Shown here: positions 1-6,252 of the stretch, piece by piece | How positions within the stretch are numbered: position 1 is the first letter of the stretch | Layout: each line of letters starts with the position of its first letter | Source: JAYEJW01 sp034716535 | Lineage (GTDB): Bacteria; Pseudomonadota; Gammaproteobacteria; Chromatiales; Chromatiaceae | DNA length: 10,334 nt | Direction of reading: 5' to 3' | Assembly: GCA_034716535.1 (NCBI GenBank) | Contig: JAYEJW010000349.1 | Location: 1-10,334, forward strand | Position numbers and translations under genes: made by a program | The notes under the pieces: generated by a model | What the model was told of the DNA's origin: nothing | Seen by the model: the letters and a program-made list of their open reading frames with translations, nothing else | The model's database searches: none

Positions 1-393
1 GAGGATTTCTACGACGAGACCATCTTTCACCGGGTCATCGACAGCTTCATGATCCAGGGCGGCGGCTTTACCGCGGGCATGGAGAAGAAACCCACCCATG
101 ATCCGGTCAAGAACGAGGCGGACAACGGGCTCAAAAATGACCGCGGCACCATCGCCATGGCCCGCACCATGGATCCGCATTCCGCCACATCCCAGTTCTT
201 CATCAACGTGTCGGACAACGGATTCCTGGACCATCCCGGCCAGGATGGCTGGGGCTACTGCGTCTTCGGGCGGGTGACCGATGGCATGGACGTCGTGAAC
301 AAGATCAAGGGCTTACCAACCGGCAGCAAGCACGGCCACCAGGACGTCCCGGTGGAGGACGTGCTGATCGAGAAGGCGGAGATTGTCGAGTAG
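1..393 (+). CDS. ppiB: Peptidyl-prolyl cis-trans isomerase B (cyclophilin), 5'-truncated
   Basis: The frame is open from base 1, so the start lies outside the window; 130 residues and the TAG stop are present. Cyclophilins catalyse cis-trans isomerisation of X-Pro bonds during protein folding. The visible part carries the family hallmarks in order: FHRVI (catalytic Arg) near residue 10, FMIQGG, the GTIAMAR segment, the SQFFI strand and the GWGYCVFG segment with the substrate/cyclosporin-pocket Trp. The end, with HQDVP and the short acidic tail, matches bacterial cytoplasmic PpiB rather than the periplasmic PpiA type; without the N terminus a signal peptide cannot be excluded. About 35 residues appear to be missing compared with the usual length of about 164. 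It is followed after 54 bases by lpxH on the same strand, an order also seen in Escherichia coli. Confidence 0.95.
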   Translation, partial: EDFYDETIFHRVIDSFMIQGGGFTAGMEKKPTHDPVKNEADNGLKNDRGTIAMARTMDPHSATSQFFINVSDNGFLDHPGQDGWGYCVFGRVTDGMDVVNKIKGLPTGSKHGHQDVPVEDVLIEKAEIVE

Positions 394-447
394 TTCGACC
401 TCCGACCATCGGCAACGGATTGCCGGCCGACACGGCCTGGGCCTCCA

Positions 448-1173
448 ATGTCCGAAACCCTCTTTGTCTCCGATCTCCACCTGGCGCCGGAACGGCCTGC
501 CACCGTGCAGCTCTTCCTCGGCTTTCTGCGCAATCGGGCGCGGCGAGCCGACAGCCTCTACATCCTGGGCGACCTCTTCGACGCCTGGATCGGCGATGAC
601 GACGACACCCCGCCCTACCCGGAGATCCGCGCCGCCCTGCGCGAGCTGACCGATGCCAGCACGCCTTGTTTTCTCATGCACGGTAACCGGGACTTTCTCA
701 TCGGCCGGGGATTCGCCCGGGACACGGGCTGCACCCTGCTGAAGGACCCGACCTTGGTGGATCTGGCCGGCGCCCCCACCCTGCTCATGCACGGCGACCT
801 GCTGTGCACCGACGACGTGCCCTACCAGCGCTTCCGCCGGCGCATTCGCAACCCAATCCTCACCCGACTGTTCCTCTGGAAGTCCCTCAGCAAACGGCGC
901 GCCATCGCCGCCGACTACCGCAAGAAGAGCGGAGCCGCCACCGCGATGAAGACGGAAAACATCATGGACGTGAATCAGCGAACGGTCGAAGACTTCCTGC
1001 GCCGCTTCGACGCCAAGCGCCTCATCCATGGACATACACACCGCCCTGCCGACCACGCCTTCGAGCTGAACGGCCGGATGGTCATCCGCTCCGTTCTCGC
1101 ACAGTGGCATGAGGACCGGGGCGAGGTGCTCGTCGTATTTGAAACAGGCTGGCGCCGGGAGCCGATTGTCTGA
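448..1173 (+). CDS. lpxH: UDP-2,3-diacylglucosamine diphosphatase LpxH
   Basis: This 241-residue protein hydrolyses UDP-2,3-diacylglucosamine to lipid X and UMP, the fourth step of lipid A synthesis, at the cytoplasmic face of the inner membrane. It is a calcineurin-like metallophosphoesterase with all the metal ligands visible: SDLH (Asp9, His11), GDLFD (Asp42), GNRD (Asn80), MHGD (His115) and HGHTH (His196, His198). These sit one residue later than in the E. coli enzyme, and the length is nearly the same (about 240). The middle segment (roughly residues 125-175), rich in Arg and Lys, matches the lipid-binding cap insertion of LpxH. The ATG at 448 places the first motif at the expected distance from the N terminus, although no strong Shine-Dalgarno sequence precedes it. 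It lies 54 bases after ppiB and is probably cotranscribed with it. Its presence implies an LPS-producing Gram-negative host. Confidence 0.96.
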   Translation: MSETLFVSDLHLAPERPATVQLFLGFLRNRARRADSLYILGDLFDAWIGDDDDTPPYPEIRAALRELTDASTPCFLMHGNRDFLIGRGFARDTGCTLLKDPTLVDLAGAPTLLMHGDLLCTDDVPYQRFRRRIRNPILTRLFLWKSLSKRRAIAADYRKKSGAATAMKTENIMDVNQRTVEDFLRRFDAKRLIHGHTHRPADHAFELNGRMVIRSVLAQWHEDRGEVLVVFETGWRREPIV

Positions 1174-1341
1174 CTGCGACGCGTCGGAGCCAGGATCCCG
1201 TTCGCCCGACATCCGGCTCGATGGGCGGCGCCGGCGAGATAACCGGCCTCCCCTTGGAGTTTCCTGAGATTCCGCATTGACGCCAGGAACAACGCGAATT
1301 TCCCGGTCGCTTTGGCGTGTTCGTCCCGTTGGACGCTCGGA

Positions 1342-2163
1342 TCATTGCTTGGCGCACAGGGCCGCGAGGCGCTCCAATTCCCCCTCGCCGAATCCAGCAT
1401 CGAGCCTGGCGGAGAGGTTGAGGGGGCAGCGGATCTCCCCGTGGAGATACTCGTCCACCAGCTTGAAGTAGGTGGTCTCCGGATCCAGGCCGCGTTCGAA
1501 GCAGAGATGGCGGAACCAACGGCTGCCCGCCGCCACATGCCCCACTTCGTCGCGCAAGATGATCTCCAAGCGCGCCGCCGTGTCCTCATCACCAACGGAG
1601 CGGAACCGCTCGATCATGCCGGGGGTGACGTCGAGCCCCCGGGCCTCCATCACCCGCGGAATCAGCGCCATGCGTACCAGGGGATCGTGGGCGGTGCGGC
1701 GTGCCATCGCCCACAGGCCGTCGTGGGCAGGGAAGTCACCGTAGTCGAAGCCGAGATCCCGCAGACGTCCACGCATGAGGTCGAAGTGATAGGCCTCGTC
1801 TGCGGCCACGCGTACCCAATCGTCGTAGTAGGTGGAAGGGAGTCCGCGGAAGCGGTGGACGGCGTCCCACGCGAGGTTGATGGCGTTGAGCTCGATATGG
1901 GCGACGGCATGGATCAGGGCGGCCCGTCCCGCCAAACGCTTGATGGAGCGCTTGGAGAGCCCACGCGGATGCACCAGCTCCGGTCGTTCCGGACGGCCCG
2001 GCTCGACCACAGGCTCCACGGCCTCCGAATCGGCCACATCGAGCAGCCCGGCGCGCCAGTTCTCTGCCGCCTTCTCCGTCAACCGGACCTTTTCGGCCGG
2101 ATCCCGCGCCAGCAGACAGCTGGCTGCCGCCTCGACGAGATTGCTCCAGGCCCCTGTGCTCAA
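1342..2163 (-). CDS. DUF455 family ferritin-like protein
   Basis: The 273-residue product belongs to the DUF455 family of ferritin-like helical proteins; its biochemical function is not established. Carboxylate and His residues suited to a di-iron four-helix bundle are visible: HIELNAI (Glu91), DEAYHF (Glu123, His126), MEARGLD (Glu173) and RDEVGHV (Glu206, His209). The frame is open further upstream, but the extra residues are low-complexity Arg-rich shadow of the kinase gene. I chose the TTG at 2163, which shares bases with the TGA stop of the upstream glycerate kinase gene (TTGA, 4-nt overlap), has GGGA about eight bases upstream and gives the usual family length. No ATG or GTG lies in frame nearby. 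This suggests translational coupling to the kinase gene. The gene converges on lpxH with a gap of 168 bases. The family call is strong; an oxidase or oxygenase role is only inferred from the fold. Confidence 0.88.
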   Translation of the reverse strand: MSTGAWSNLVEAAASCLLARDPAEKVRLTEKAAENWRAGLLDVADSEAVEPVVEPGRPERPELVHPRGLSKRSIKRLAGRAALIHAVAHIELNAINLAWDAVHRFRGLPSTYYDDWVRVAADEAYHFDLMRGRLRDLGFDYGDFPAHDGLWAMARRTAHDPLVRMALIPRVMEARGLDVTPGMIERFRSVGDEDTAARLEIILRDEVGHVAAGSRWFRHLCFERGLDPETTYFKLVDEYLHGEIRCPLNLSARLDAGFGEGELERLAALCAKQ

Positions 2164-3395
2164 TGCTTCAGTCCCAACATCAGGTCCATCACGTTGGTGC
2201 CGGTGGGACCCGTGTGGATCAGATCGCCGCTGGCAGCGAGCAGGGAGCCCGCATCCGCATTGCGCAAGGCTGCGGCCGCATCGAAGCCGTCCAGCGCGGC
2301 GCGCTCCAGTGTACCGCCGTCCACCAGGGCGCCTGCATCCTCGGTGGGGCCATCGGTGCCGTCGGTCCCTGCGCTGAGCAGGAGACAATCCCCCCGCCCC
2401 GCAAGCTCCACCGCCGCCGCCAGGGCGAGATGCTGGTTACGCCCGCCGCGCCCGGGATGCTCGGGCAGCCGAACGGTTGTCTCACCCCCCCAGACGTGCA
2501 GACCGCAGGGCCCCATCATCAGTTGGTGCGCGATCTCCCGGCCGCGCTCGGCGGCATCCCCCTCCACAAAGGAGCGGTGAAAGTGAACCGCCAGCCCCGA
2601 CGCTGCGGCGGCCGCCGCGGCCGCTTCCTTGGCGATGGAAAGCGTCGCCACCAGCTGGATCCTCGGCCCCCGCTCGAGGATTCCGGCTCGTTCCGCCAGG
2701 CCGCGATCGACCCAGACCCGGACCCAGGCCGGCAGATCCAGGCTGGCCAGGCGCTGCGCAAGCTCCGTCTCGGGCACCAGGAGACCCGAGCCGATGACCG
2801 CGGGGTCGTCTCCCGGAACGTCCGAGATGGCCAGCACCCGCAGGTCCCGCCCCGCAAGGCGGCTCAGCAGACCGCCACCCTTGATGCGGGAGACGGCCTT
2901 GCGGATGAGGTTCATGGCATCGATGGGCAGCCCGCTGCCCAGCAGCCAGCGGTTCAGTCGCTCGAGCTCAGCGAGACCGAGACCCGCGGCGGGCGCCTCC
3001 ACCAGGCTGGACGCTCCGCCCGAGATAAGAAACAGCAGGGTCGCATGTTCCGCCCGGTCTGTCGCCTCCATCAGCCGTCTCCCGGCGTCCAGACTTCCTG
3101 CAGTAGGCACGGGGTGACCGCCCACGACGGAATCGAGGCCGCACCGGGCAAGCCGTTCATGGAAGAGGTGACCGGGCTTGGACACAACCAGGCCGCCCTG
3201 GATGCGCGCGCCCAGGACGTCGCAGGCGCCCTCGGCCATGGCCTGAGACGCCTTGCCCAGGGCGATGACCTCTACCGGGCCCGCGATATCCTTCGCCTTC
3301 AAGGCGCGACGTACGGCACTGCGTCCGCTCACTGCCTCCAACGCCTGGTCGAACAGGTTCGTGAGTAGCCGGCGGGGCTCGCGCTCAGCGCTCAC
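2160..3395 (-). CDS. Glycerate 2-kinase, MOFRL family
   Basis: This 411-residue enzyme is a class II glycerate kinase (GckA/TtuD type), which phosphorylates D-glycerate with ATP to 2-phosphoglycerate, linking glyoxylate, tartrate or serine-type carbon to glycolysis. The N-terminal DUF4147 domain (about residues 8-240) shows GKAS (Lys48, the likely catalytic lysine), GGHP at 92-95, ISGGASS at 124-130 and SDVPGDD at 191-197. The C-terminal MOFRL domain (about 295-405) shows the GGET segment, GGRNQ near 317-321, SAGTDGTDGP at 341-350 and TGPTGTNVMDL at the end. The start is a GTG with GGAGG five bases upstream. The DUF455 gene overlaps its stop codon. It is divergent from the MotA-like gene, with 59 bases between the two starts. 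No glyoxylate or tartrate genes are visible nearby, so the supplying pathway is unknown. Confidence 0.93.
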   Translation of the reverse strand: MSAEREPRRLLTNLFDQALEAVSGRSAVRRALKAKDIAGPVEVIALGKASQAMAEGACDVLGARIQGGLVVSKPGHLFHERLARCGLDSVVGGHPVPTAGSLDAGRRLMEATDRAEHATLLFLISGGASSLVEAPAAGLGLAELERLNRWLLGSGLPIDAMNLIRKAVSRIKGGGLLSRLAGRDLRVLAISDVPGDDPAVIGSGLLVPETELAQRLASLDLPAWVRVWVDRGLAERAGILERGPRIQLVATLSIAKEAAAAAAAASGLAVHFHRSFVEGDAAERGREIAHQLMMGPCGLHVWGGETTVRLPEHPGRGGRNQHLALAAAVELAGRGDCLLLSAGTDGTDGPTEDAGALVDGGTLERAALDGFDAAAALRNADAGSLLAASGDLIHTGPTGTNVMDLMLGLKH

Positions 3396-3400
3396 TCGGG

Positions 3401-3405
3401 CCTCC
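3401..3405 (-). promoter_or_regulatory. Shine-Dalgarno site of the glycerate kinase gene
   Basis: GGAGG on the minus strand lies five bases before the GTG at 3395. It fixes the start codon despite the lack of an ATG. Confidence 0.75.
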
Positions 3406-3454
3406 GCTATGCCCGACTATGGTAATCTTCCTGTTTGGAATCAGGGGTGGAGAC

Positions 3455-4396
3455 ATGGGCTTGGATACGGTTGATCTGCGCCGCCGCTACAGCCTCAACA
3501 TCCTGCTTCGGATGCTCCTCGTAGGGGTCGCCGGCGCCGGCGTGGCGCTATGGAAGTTTGACTTTATCAACGAGGTCTATCTGCGGGACCAGCTCACGCC
3601 GCTGGGCATCGCCGCGAACGGGTTCATCCTGGTCCTGTTCGCCGCCGGCATCCTCAAGATGGTCGCCTTGTTTTTTCGCTATGCGCGTGAGGAGAAGGCC
3701 CTGCGGCGCTTCATCGAAAACCTGGAACAGGATCTGCCGGATCCGCTGCAGGGGATTGCGGTAGGCGCCGTCATCCGCCGCCGCTACAGCACGCTCAGCA
3801 GACTAGCCGAGTCCCACGCCCCGATCAACCATGGTGCGCTGGCCTCCGCCTTGGTGGCCAGCGAGAGCACACGCAGCAGCTTCCCCAAATTCATCAACAA
3901 CATCCTGATCCTCGCAGGCGTCTTCGGCACGATCCTCGCCCTGTCCATCGCCCTGGTGGGTGCCTCGGACATGCTGGAATCCAGCGTGGACACCGGCGGC
4001 ATGGGGCTGGTGGTGCACGGCATGTCCACGGCCCTGTCCACCACCATCACCGCGATCCTTTGCTACCTGTACTTCGGCTACTTCTACCTGAAACTGAACG
4101 ATGTGCAGACCCACCTCATCAGCGGTGTGGAGCAGGTGACCAGCACCTACCTCGTCCCCCGCTTCGAGGTACGCAGCGAAGGTATGCTGAACCGATTCGC
4201 CGAATTGATGGGCTCGGTCGGGGAACTGGTGAAGCGCATGGAGCACTCCCAGCGTACCTTCGAGACCGTCGAGCTCAATCTGCTCAACACCCTGACCACC
4301 TATCGGCAGAAGATCGGAGACGTGGCGGAAGACGTAGAGCGGATCGAGGATATACTGCGCGCCGGCTTCCGCCTGCCTACCGAACCGGAGCCATGA
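3455..4396 (+). CDS. MotA/TolQ/ExbB-type proton channel subunit
   Basis: The 313-residue product has the four-helix layout of MotA/TolQ/ExbB proteins: helices at about 15-33, 51-74, 147-169 and 185-213, a cytoplasmic loop between helices 2 and 3, and a helical cytoplasmic tail of about 100 residues. Helix 3 carries AGVFGT (Gly158-Thr159) and helix 4 carries STALSTT (Thr196/Thr197), matching the conserved Gly-Thr and Thr positions that line the ion path in ExbB and TolQ. The tail (about 255-302) looks able to form a coiled coil. I chose the ATG at 3455, preceded by GGGGTGGAG. An in-frame ATG at 3419 would add 12 residues but has no ribosome site. The next gene overlaps it by 4 nt (ATGA), so the two are expected to form one inner-membrane complex, by analogy with 5:2 stators. 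It is too short for MotA-specific assignment, has no Tol or Ton neighbours, and lacks the long tail of ZorA. Confidence 0.9.
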   Translation: MGLDTVDLRRRYSLNILLRMLLVGVAGAGVALWKFDFINEVYLRDQLTPLGIAANGFILVLFAAGILKMVALFFRYAREEKALRRFIENLEQDLPDPLQGIAVGAVIRRRYSTLSRLAESHAPINHGALASALVASESTRSSFPKFINNILILAGVFGTILALSIALVGASDMLESSVDTGGMGLVVHGMSTALSTTITAILCYLYFGYFYLKLNDVQTHLISGVEQVTSTYLVPRFEVRSEGMLNRFAELMGSVGELVKRMEHSQRTFETVELNLLNTLTTYRQKIGDVAEDVERIEDILRAGFRLPTEPEP

Positions 4397-5739
4397 GCGA
4401 TCAACAGGGGTTCGTCGACCTGCGGCTGAACCACCAACGGGATCAGACCGCCGAGAGCTTCTGGCCCTCCTTCACCGACGTCATGACGGTGATCGTCATG
4501 ATCTTTCTCCTCGCCATGCTGATCCTGCTGGTGCGTAACATGGAGCTGGTCGAGGAATTGCGCGCCACCATGGAGGCGGAGCGGCGCTCCACGGAGCTCG
4601 CCCGCTCCAGGGACCGGGAGCGGGTGCAGCTGTCCGAGCAGCTGTCGGCCGCCGAAGCTGAGAACGCGGGCCTGAGGGGACGGATCGGCGAGCTCGAGAC
4701 GGCGCGCGCAGCCCAGGATCGAGTCTCGAAGCAAGAGCGGCAGCACATCAAGGCGCTGAGCGGAAGGCTGAAAGAGCAGCAACAGCGGGCCGAAGAGCTG
4801 GAGCACACCCTGGGCACAACGCACAGCCAGCTGCGGGCACTGGAGCAGGATCAGAGTGCGTTGCAGACCCGCCACCAAGCAGCTCAGGCAGAGCTGGAGG
4901 CGCTAACGCGCAGGGCCCGGACCCAACAAGCAGATCTACGGCGGATCGAAGCGGAGCGCCAGACTCAGCAAGAGGAGCTGAAACGCCTCGAGGCCGCACG
5001 CCGTGAGCTTCAGAGCCGCGACGCAGCAAGCCAGGAGAAGATCGATGCCCTCACGGCAGAGCGGCGCACCCAGGACGATGCGTTGAACCAGGCTGAGGAC
5101 CAGCGCAAGAGCCAGGCGGAGGAAGTGGCGCTTCTGCAGGCGTCGTTCGACGAGCTCAAGACAAGCTATGCGGAAAGCCGCGACGAGCTCGACTCCCTCG
5201 CAAGCGCACGCCGAGTCGAGCACGAGGAGCTGCAACGGTTACAGGCTGAGCAGCGGGCGACAACCCAGGAGATGGAGGGGCTGCGCGCCGCCCACGAATC
5301 GCGAGGCACGGAGCTGACGACTGCACTGGAGCGGCTGCGCGCGGTTGACAGCTCAAGAGCCGAGCTGGAGAAAGACTACGGCGAGCTAAGGCAGCGGTAC
5401 GACCGACTGGTGCGCCCGGCACGCAGCCCCAAGGGCAAGTATGTAATTGAGGTGCGCTATGCCAAGACTGGCGGCCGGCCACACATCCGGTTTCGGGAGG
5501 CCGGTGAGAAGAATTTCCGGAGCATCTCCCGCGCCGCCCTGGAGAGTCGGCTCGCCGCCCTCGACAGGGACCATCCCGAGGGTCTCTACATCAAGATCAT
5601 CTTTCCTGAAGACAGTGGGTTGAGCTACAACGAGGCCTGGCGCTTCACCAACGACCTACACCGCAAGTATGACGATTACTTTCGCGAACGATCGTTCGAG
5701 GAAGCCGACCCGCCGCCGGAAACGGGCGACGCGCCCTAG
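4393..5739 (+). CDS. MotB/ExbD-like membrane protein with very long coiled coil
   Basis: This 448-residue protein starts at the ATG that overlaps the stop of the MotA-like gene. Residues 1-22 are a short hydrophilic N terminus. The segment around 23-47 reads WPSFTDVMT followed by hydrophobic residues; Asp29 sits where the proton-carrying Asp of MotB (Asp32 in E. coli) and ExbD/TolR lies. Residues about 48-340 are Glu/Gln/Arg/Ala/Leu-rich, free of proline and predicted by eye as near-continuous coiled coil. After RPARSP (341-346) comes a compact domain, about 348-431, beginning KYVIEVRYAK and containing IKIIFPEDSGLSY followed by a helix with aromatic residues. No OmpA-like peptidoglycan-binding motif is recognisable. 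The C-terminal domain could be a distant ExbD/TolR-like fold, but this is inference. If the N terminus is cytoplasmic, as in MotB, the coil and final domain are periplasmic. The protein contains no cysteine. The motor-partner role is well supported; the cargo or target is unknown. Confidence 0.85.
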   Translation: MSDQQGFVDLRLNHQRDQTAESFWPSFTDVMTVIVMIFLLAMLILLVRNMELVEELRATMEAERRSTELARSRDRERVQLSEQLSAAEAENAGLRGRIGELETARAAQDRVSKQERQHIKALSGRLKEQQQRAEELEHTLGTTHSQLRALEQDQSALQTRHQAAQAELEALTRRARTQQADLRRIEAERQTQQEELKRLEAARRELQSRDAASQEKIDALTAERRTQDDALNQAEDQRKSQAEEVALLQASFDELKTSYAESRDELDSLASARRVEHEELQRLQAEQRATTQEMEGLRAAHESRGTELTTALERLRAVDSSRAELEKDYGELRQRYDRLVRPARSPKGKYVIEVRYAKTGGRPHIRFREAGEKNFRSISRAALESRLAALDRDHPEGLYIKIIFPEDSGLSYNEAWRFTNDLHRKYDDYFRERSFEEADPPPETGDAP

Positions 5740-5785
5740 TACCAAAATCTCATCTCAGCGCGTCCTGATGCAGCTCCTCTTGACC

Positions 5786-5800
5786 GAGTTCAATGAACTC
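5786..5800. promoter_or_regulatory. 15-bp perfect palindrome upstream of the small membrane protein gene (operator-like)
   Basis: Seven-base arms GAGTTCA and TGAACTC flank a single A. The site directly follows TTGACC (5780-5785), a good -35-like hexamer, and precedes TAATAT (5818-5823), a fair -10-like hexamer. The two hexamers are 32 bases apart, too far for one ordinary sigma-70 promoter. A repressor or activator site is a reasonable reading. There is no T tract after it, so it is unlikely to be an intrinsic terminator for the preceding operon. The binding protein is unknown. Confidence 0.4.
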
Positions 5801-5836
5801 ATCCCCGCTTTCGGGTCTAATATACGTTGCAGTATG

Positions 5837-5842
5837 AGGAGG
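5837..5842 (+). promoter_or_regulatory. Strong Shine-Dalgarno site (AGGAGG)
   Basis: A full consensus AGGAGG lies six bases before the ATG at 5849. It fixes the start of the 83-residue protein and argues against the longer in-frame reading that begins inside the coiled-coil gene. Confidence 0.85.
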
Positions 5843-5848
5843 TGTGAT

Positions 5849-6100
5849 ATGAAATTCTGTTCTGAATGCGGTAAGTCGCTATGGCCCTTCGTGGTGGTGT
5901 TTTTCGTCGCCGGTTTCAGCGCCTTCCTCACTTGGCTGACCCTCTCCTACTCTCAGGTCGGAATGACTGAGCGGATCGCCGGCAGCGCCGTCGTCTTTGT
6001 CGCTGTCGGCGCCACCTTGGCACACTATGTGGTCAGCTGCATGAGACGCCACTGTCGCCACGAAAAAGGACCGGGGCATCAACACAGAACCGCTCACTGA
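5849..6100 (+). CDS. Small two-helix membrane protein with terminal Cys/His motifs
   Basis: I do not recognise a named family. The 83-residue product begins MKFCSECGKS, a half zinc-ribbon CxxC (Cys4, Cys7). Two hydrophobic helices follow at about 12-34 and 45-64. The tail is basic and His-rich: Cys64, Cys69, His68, His71, His77, His79 and His83. With two transmembrane helices both termini lie on the same side of the membrane, so the Cys pairs could jointly bind a metal such as zinc; this is inference. The consensus AGGAGG six bases before the ATG makes expression likely. It lies 109 bases after the coiled-coil gene on the same strand, with an operator-like palindrome between, so it may have its own promoter. 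Its TGA stop is at the edge of the MITE-like element. A link to the upstream channel pair is possible but not shown. Confidence 0.75.
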   Translation: MKFCSECGKSLWPFVVVFFVAGFSAFLTWLTLSYSQVGMTERIAGSAVVFVAVGATLAHYVVSCMRRHCRHEKGPGHQHRTAH

Positions 6101-6101
6101 G

Positions 6102-6252
6102 GGAAACGCTGATTCATGGCCATCCTGGCCGAAATCAGCACGGAACCGGAAAAGCGCGGTTTCCCGGTTCCTTCATTTTCAACGCCTTTCAGGCGTCAAA
6201 AATGGCGGGGCATCCCTGCCCAGCGGGAAGCGCTGAATAAATCAGCGCTTCC
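6102..6252. mobile_element. MITE-like palindromic element, about 151 bp
   Basis: The ends are near-perfect inverted repeats: GGAAACGCTGATT (6102-6114) and the complement of GGAAGCGCTGATT (6240-6252), 12 of 13 matching. The direct repeat TGAG occurs just outside both ends (6098-6101 and 6253-6256), extendable to CTGAGG if one end base is counted on each side, as expected of a target-site duplication. Inside are successive hairpins: GCTGATT/AATCAGC (6108-6139) enclosing GGCCA/TGGCC (6118-6130); a bulged stem at 6142-6171; ACGCCT/AGGCGT (6182-6196); GGGCA/TGCCC (6208-6221); and an 11-bp stem at 6226-6252. No convincing protein is encoded, although a frame stays open across it. It lies between convergent genes. 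A non-autonomous element mobilised by a transposase elsewhere is the best reading; a structured REP-type repeat is the alternative. I cannot name the parent insertion sequence family. Confidence 0.7.
6226..6252. repeat. Perfect 11-bp stem-loop at the right end of the MITE-like element
   Basis: GGAAGCGCTGA and TCAGCGCTTCC pair fully around the loop ATAAA. The right arm is shared with the terminal inverted repeat, so it can pair either locally or with the left end. It lies about 45 bases past the stop of the GGDEF gene and could protect or end transcripts from either side, although no T tract follows on either strand. Confidence 0.75.

Noticed and set aside
313..1212. Minus-strand open frame of 299 codons opposite ppiB and lpxH
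   Set aside because: It covers two well-conserved plus-strand genes and its translation has no family character.
1174..1341. Terminator between the convergent lpxH and DUF455 genes
   Set aside because: There is a 10-bp palindrome CGACGCGTCG at 1177-1186 and weak stems such as GCCGG/CCGGC, but none has a T tract or convincing stability.
1312..2580. Long plus-strand open frame (422 codons) opposite the DUF455 and kinase genes
   Set aside because: Its translation has no family motifs and mirrors the high-GC codon pattern of the minus-strand genes, whose motifs are intact.
2163..3368. Plus-strand open frame of 401 codons antisense to glycerate kinase
   Set aside because: It is a GC-rich shadow frame; the kinase on the minus strand has every catalytic motif and a good ribosome site.
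3455..5739. Zorya defence system (ZorA/ZorB)
   Set aside because: The MotA-like protein lacks the long cytoplasmic tail of ZorA, the partner has no recognisable OmpA-like domain, and no ZorC, ZorD or ZorE gene is near; the DinG-family helicase further along belongs to a separate tsaB unit.
3455..5739. Flagellar stator MotAB or TolQR/ExbBD
   Set aside because: The partner is far too long for TolR/ExbD, a peptidoglycan-binding domain is not recognisable, and tolA, tolB, tonB and flagellar genes are absent from the window.
5786..5800. Intrinsic terminator of the channel operon
   Set aside because: The 7-bp arms have only one base between them and no run of T follows, so a hairpin terminator is not feasible.
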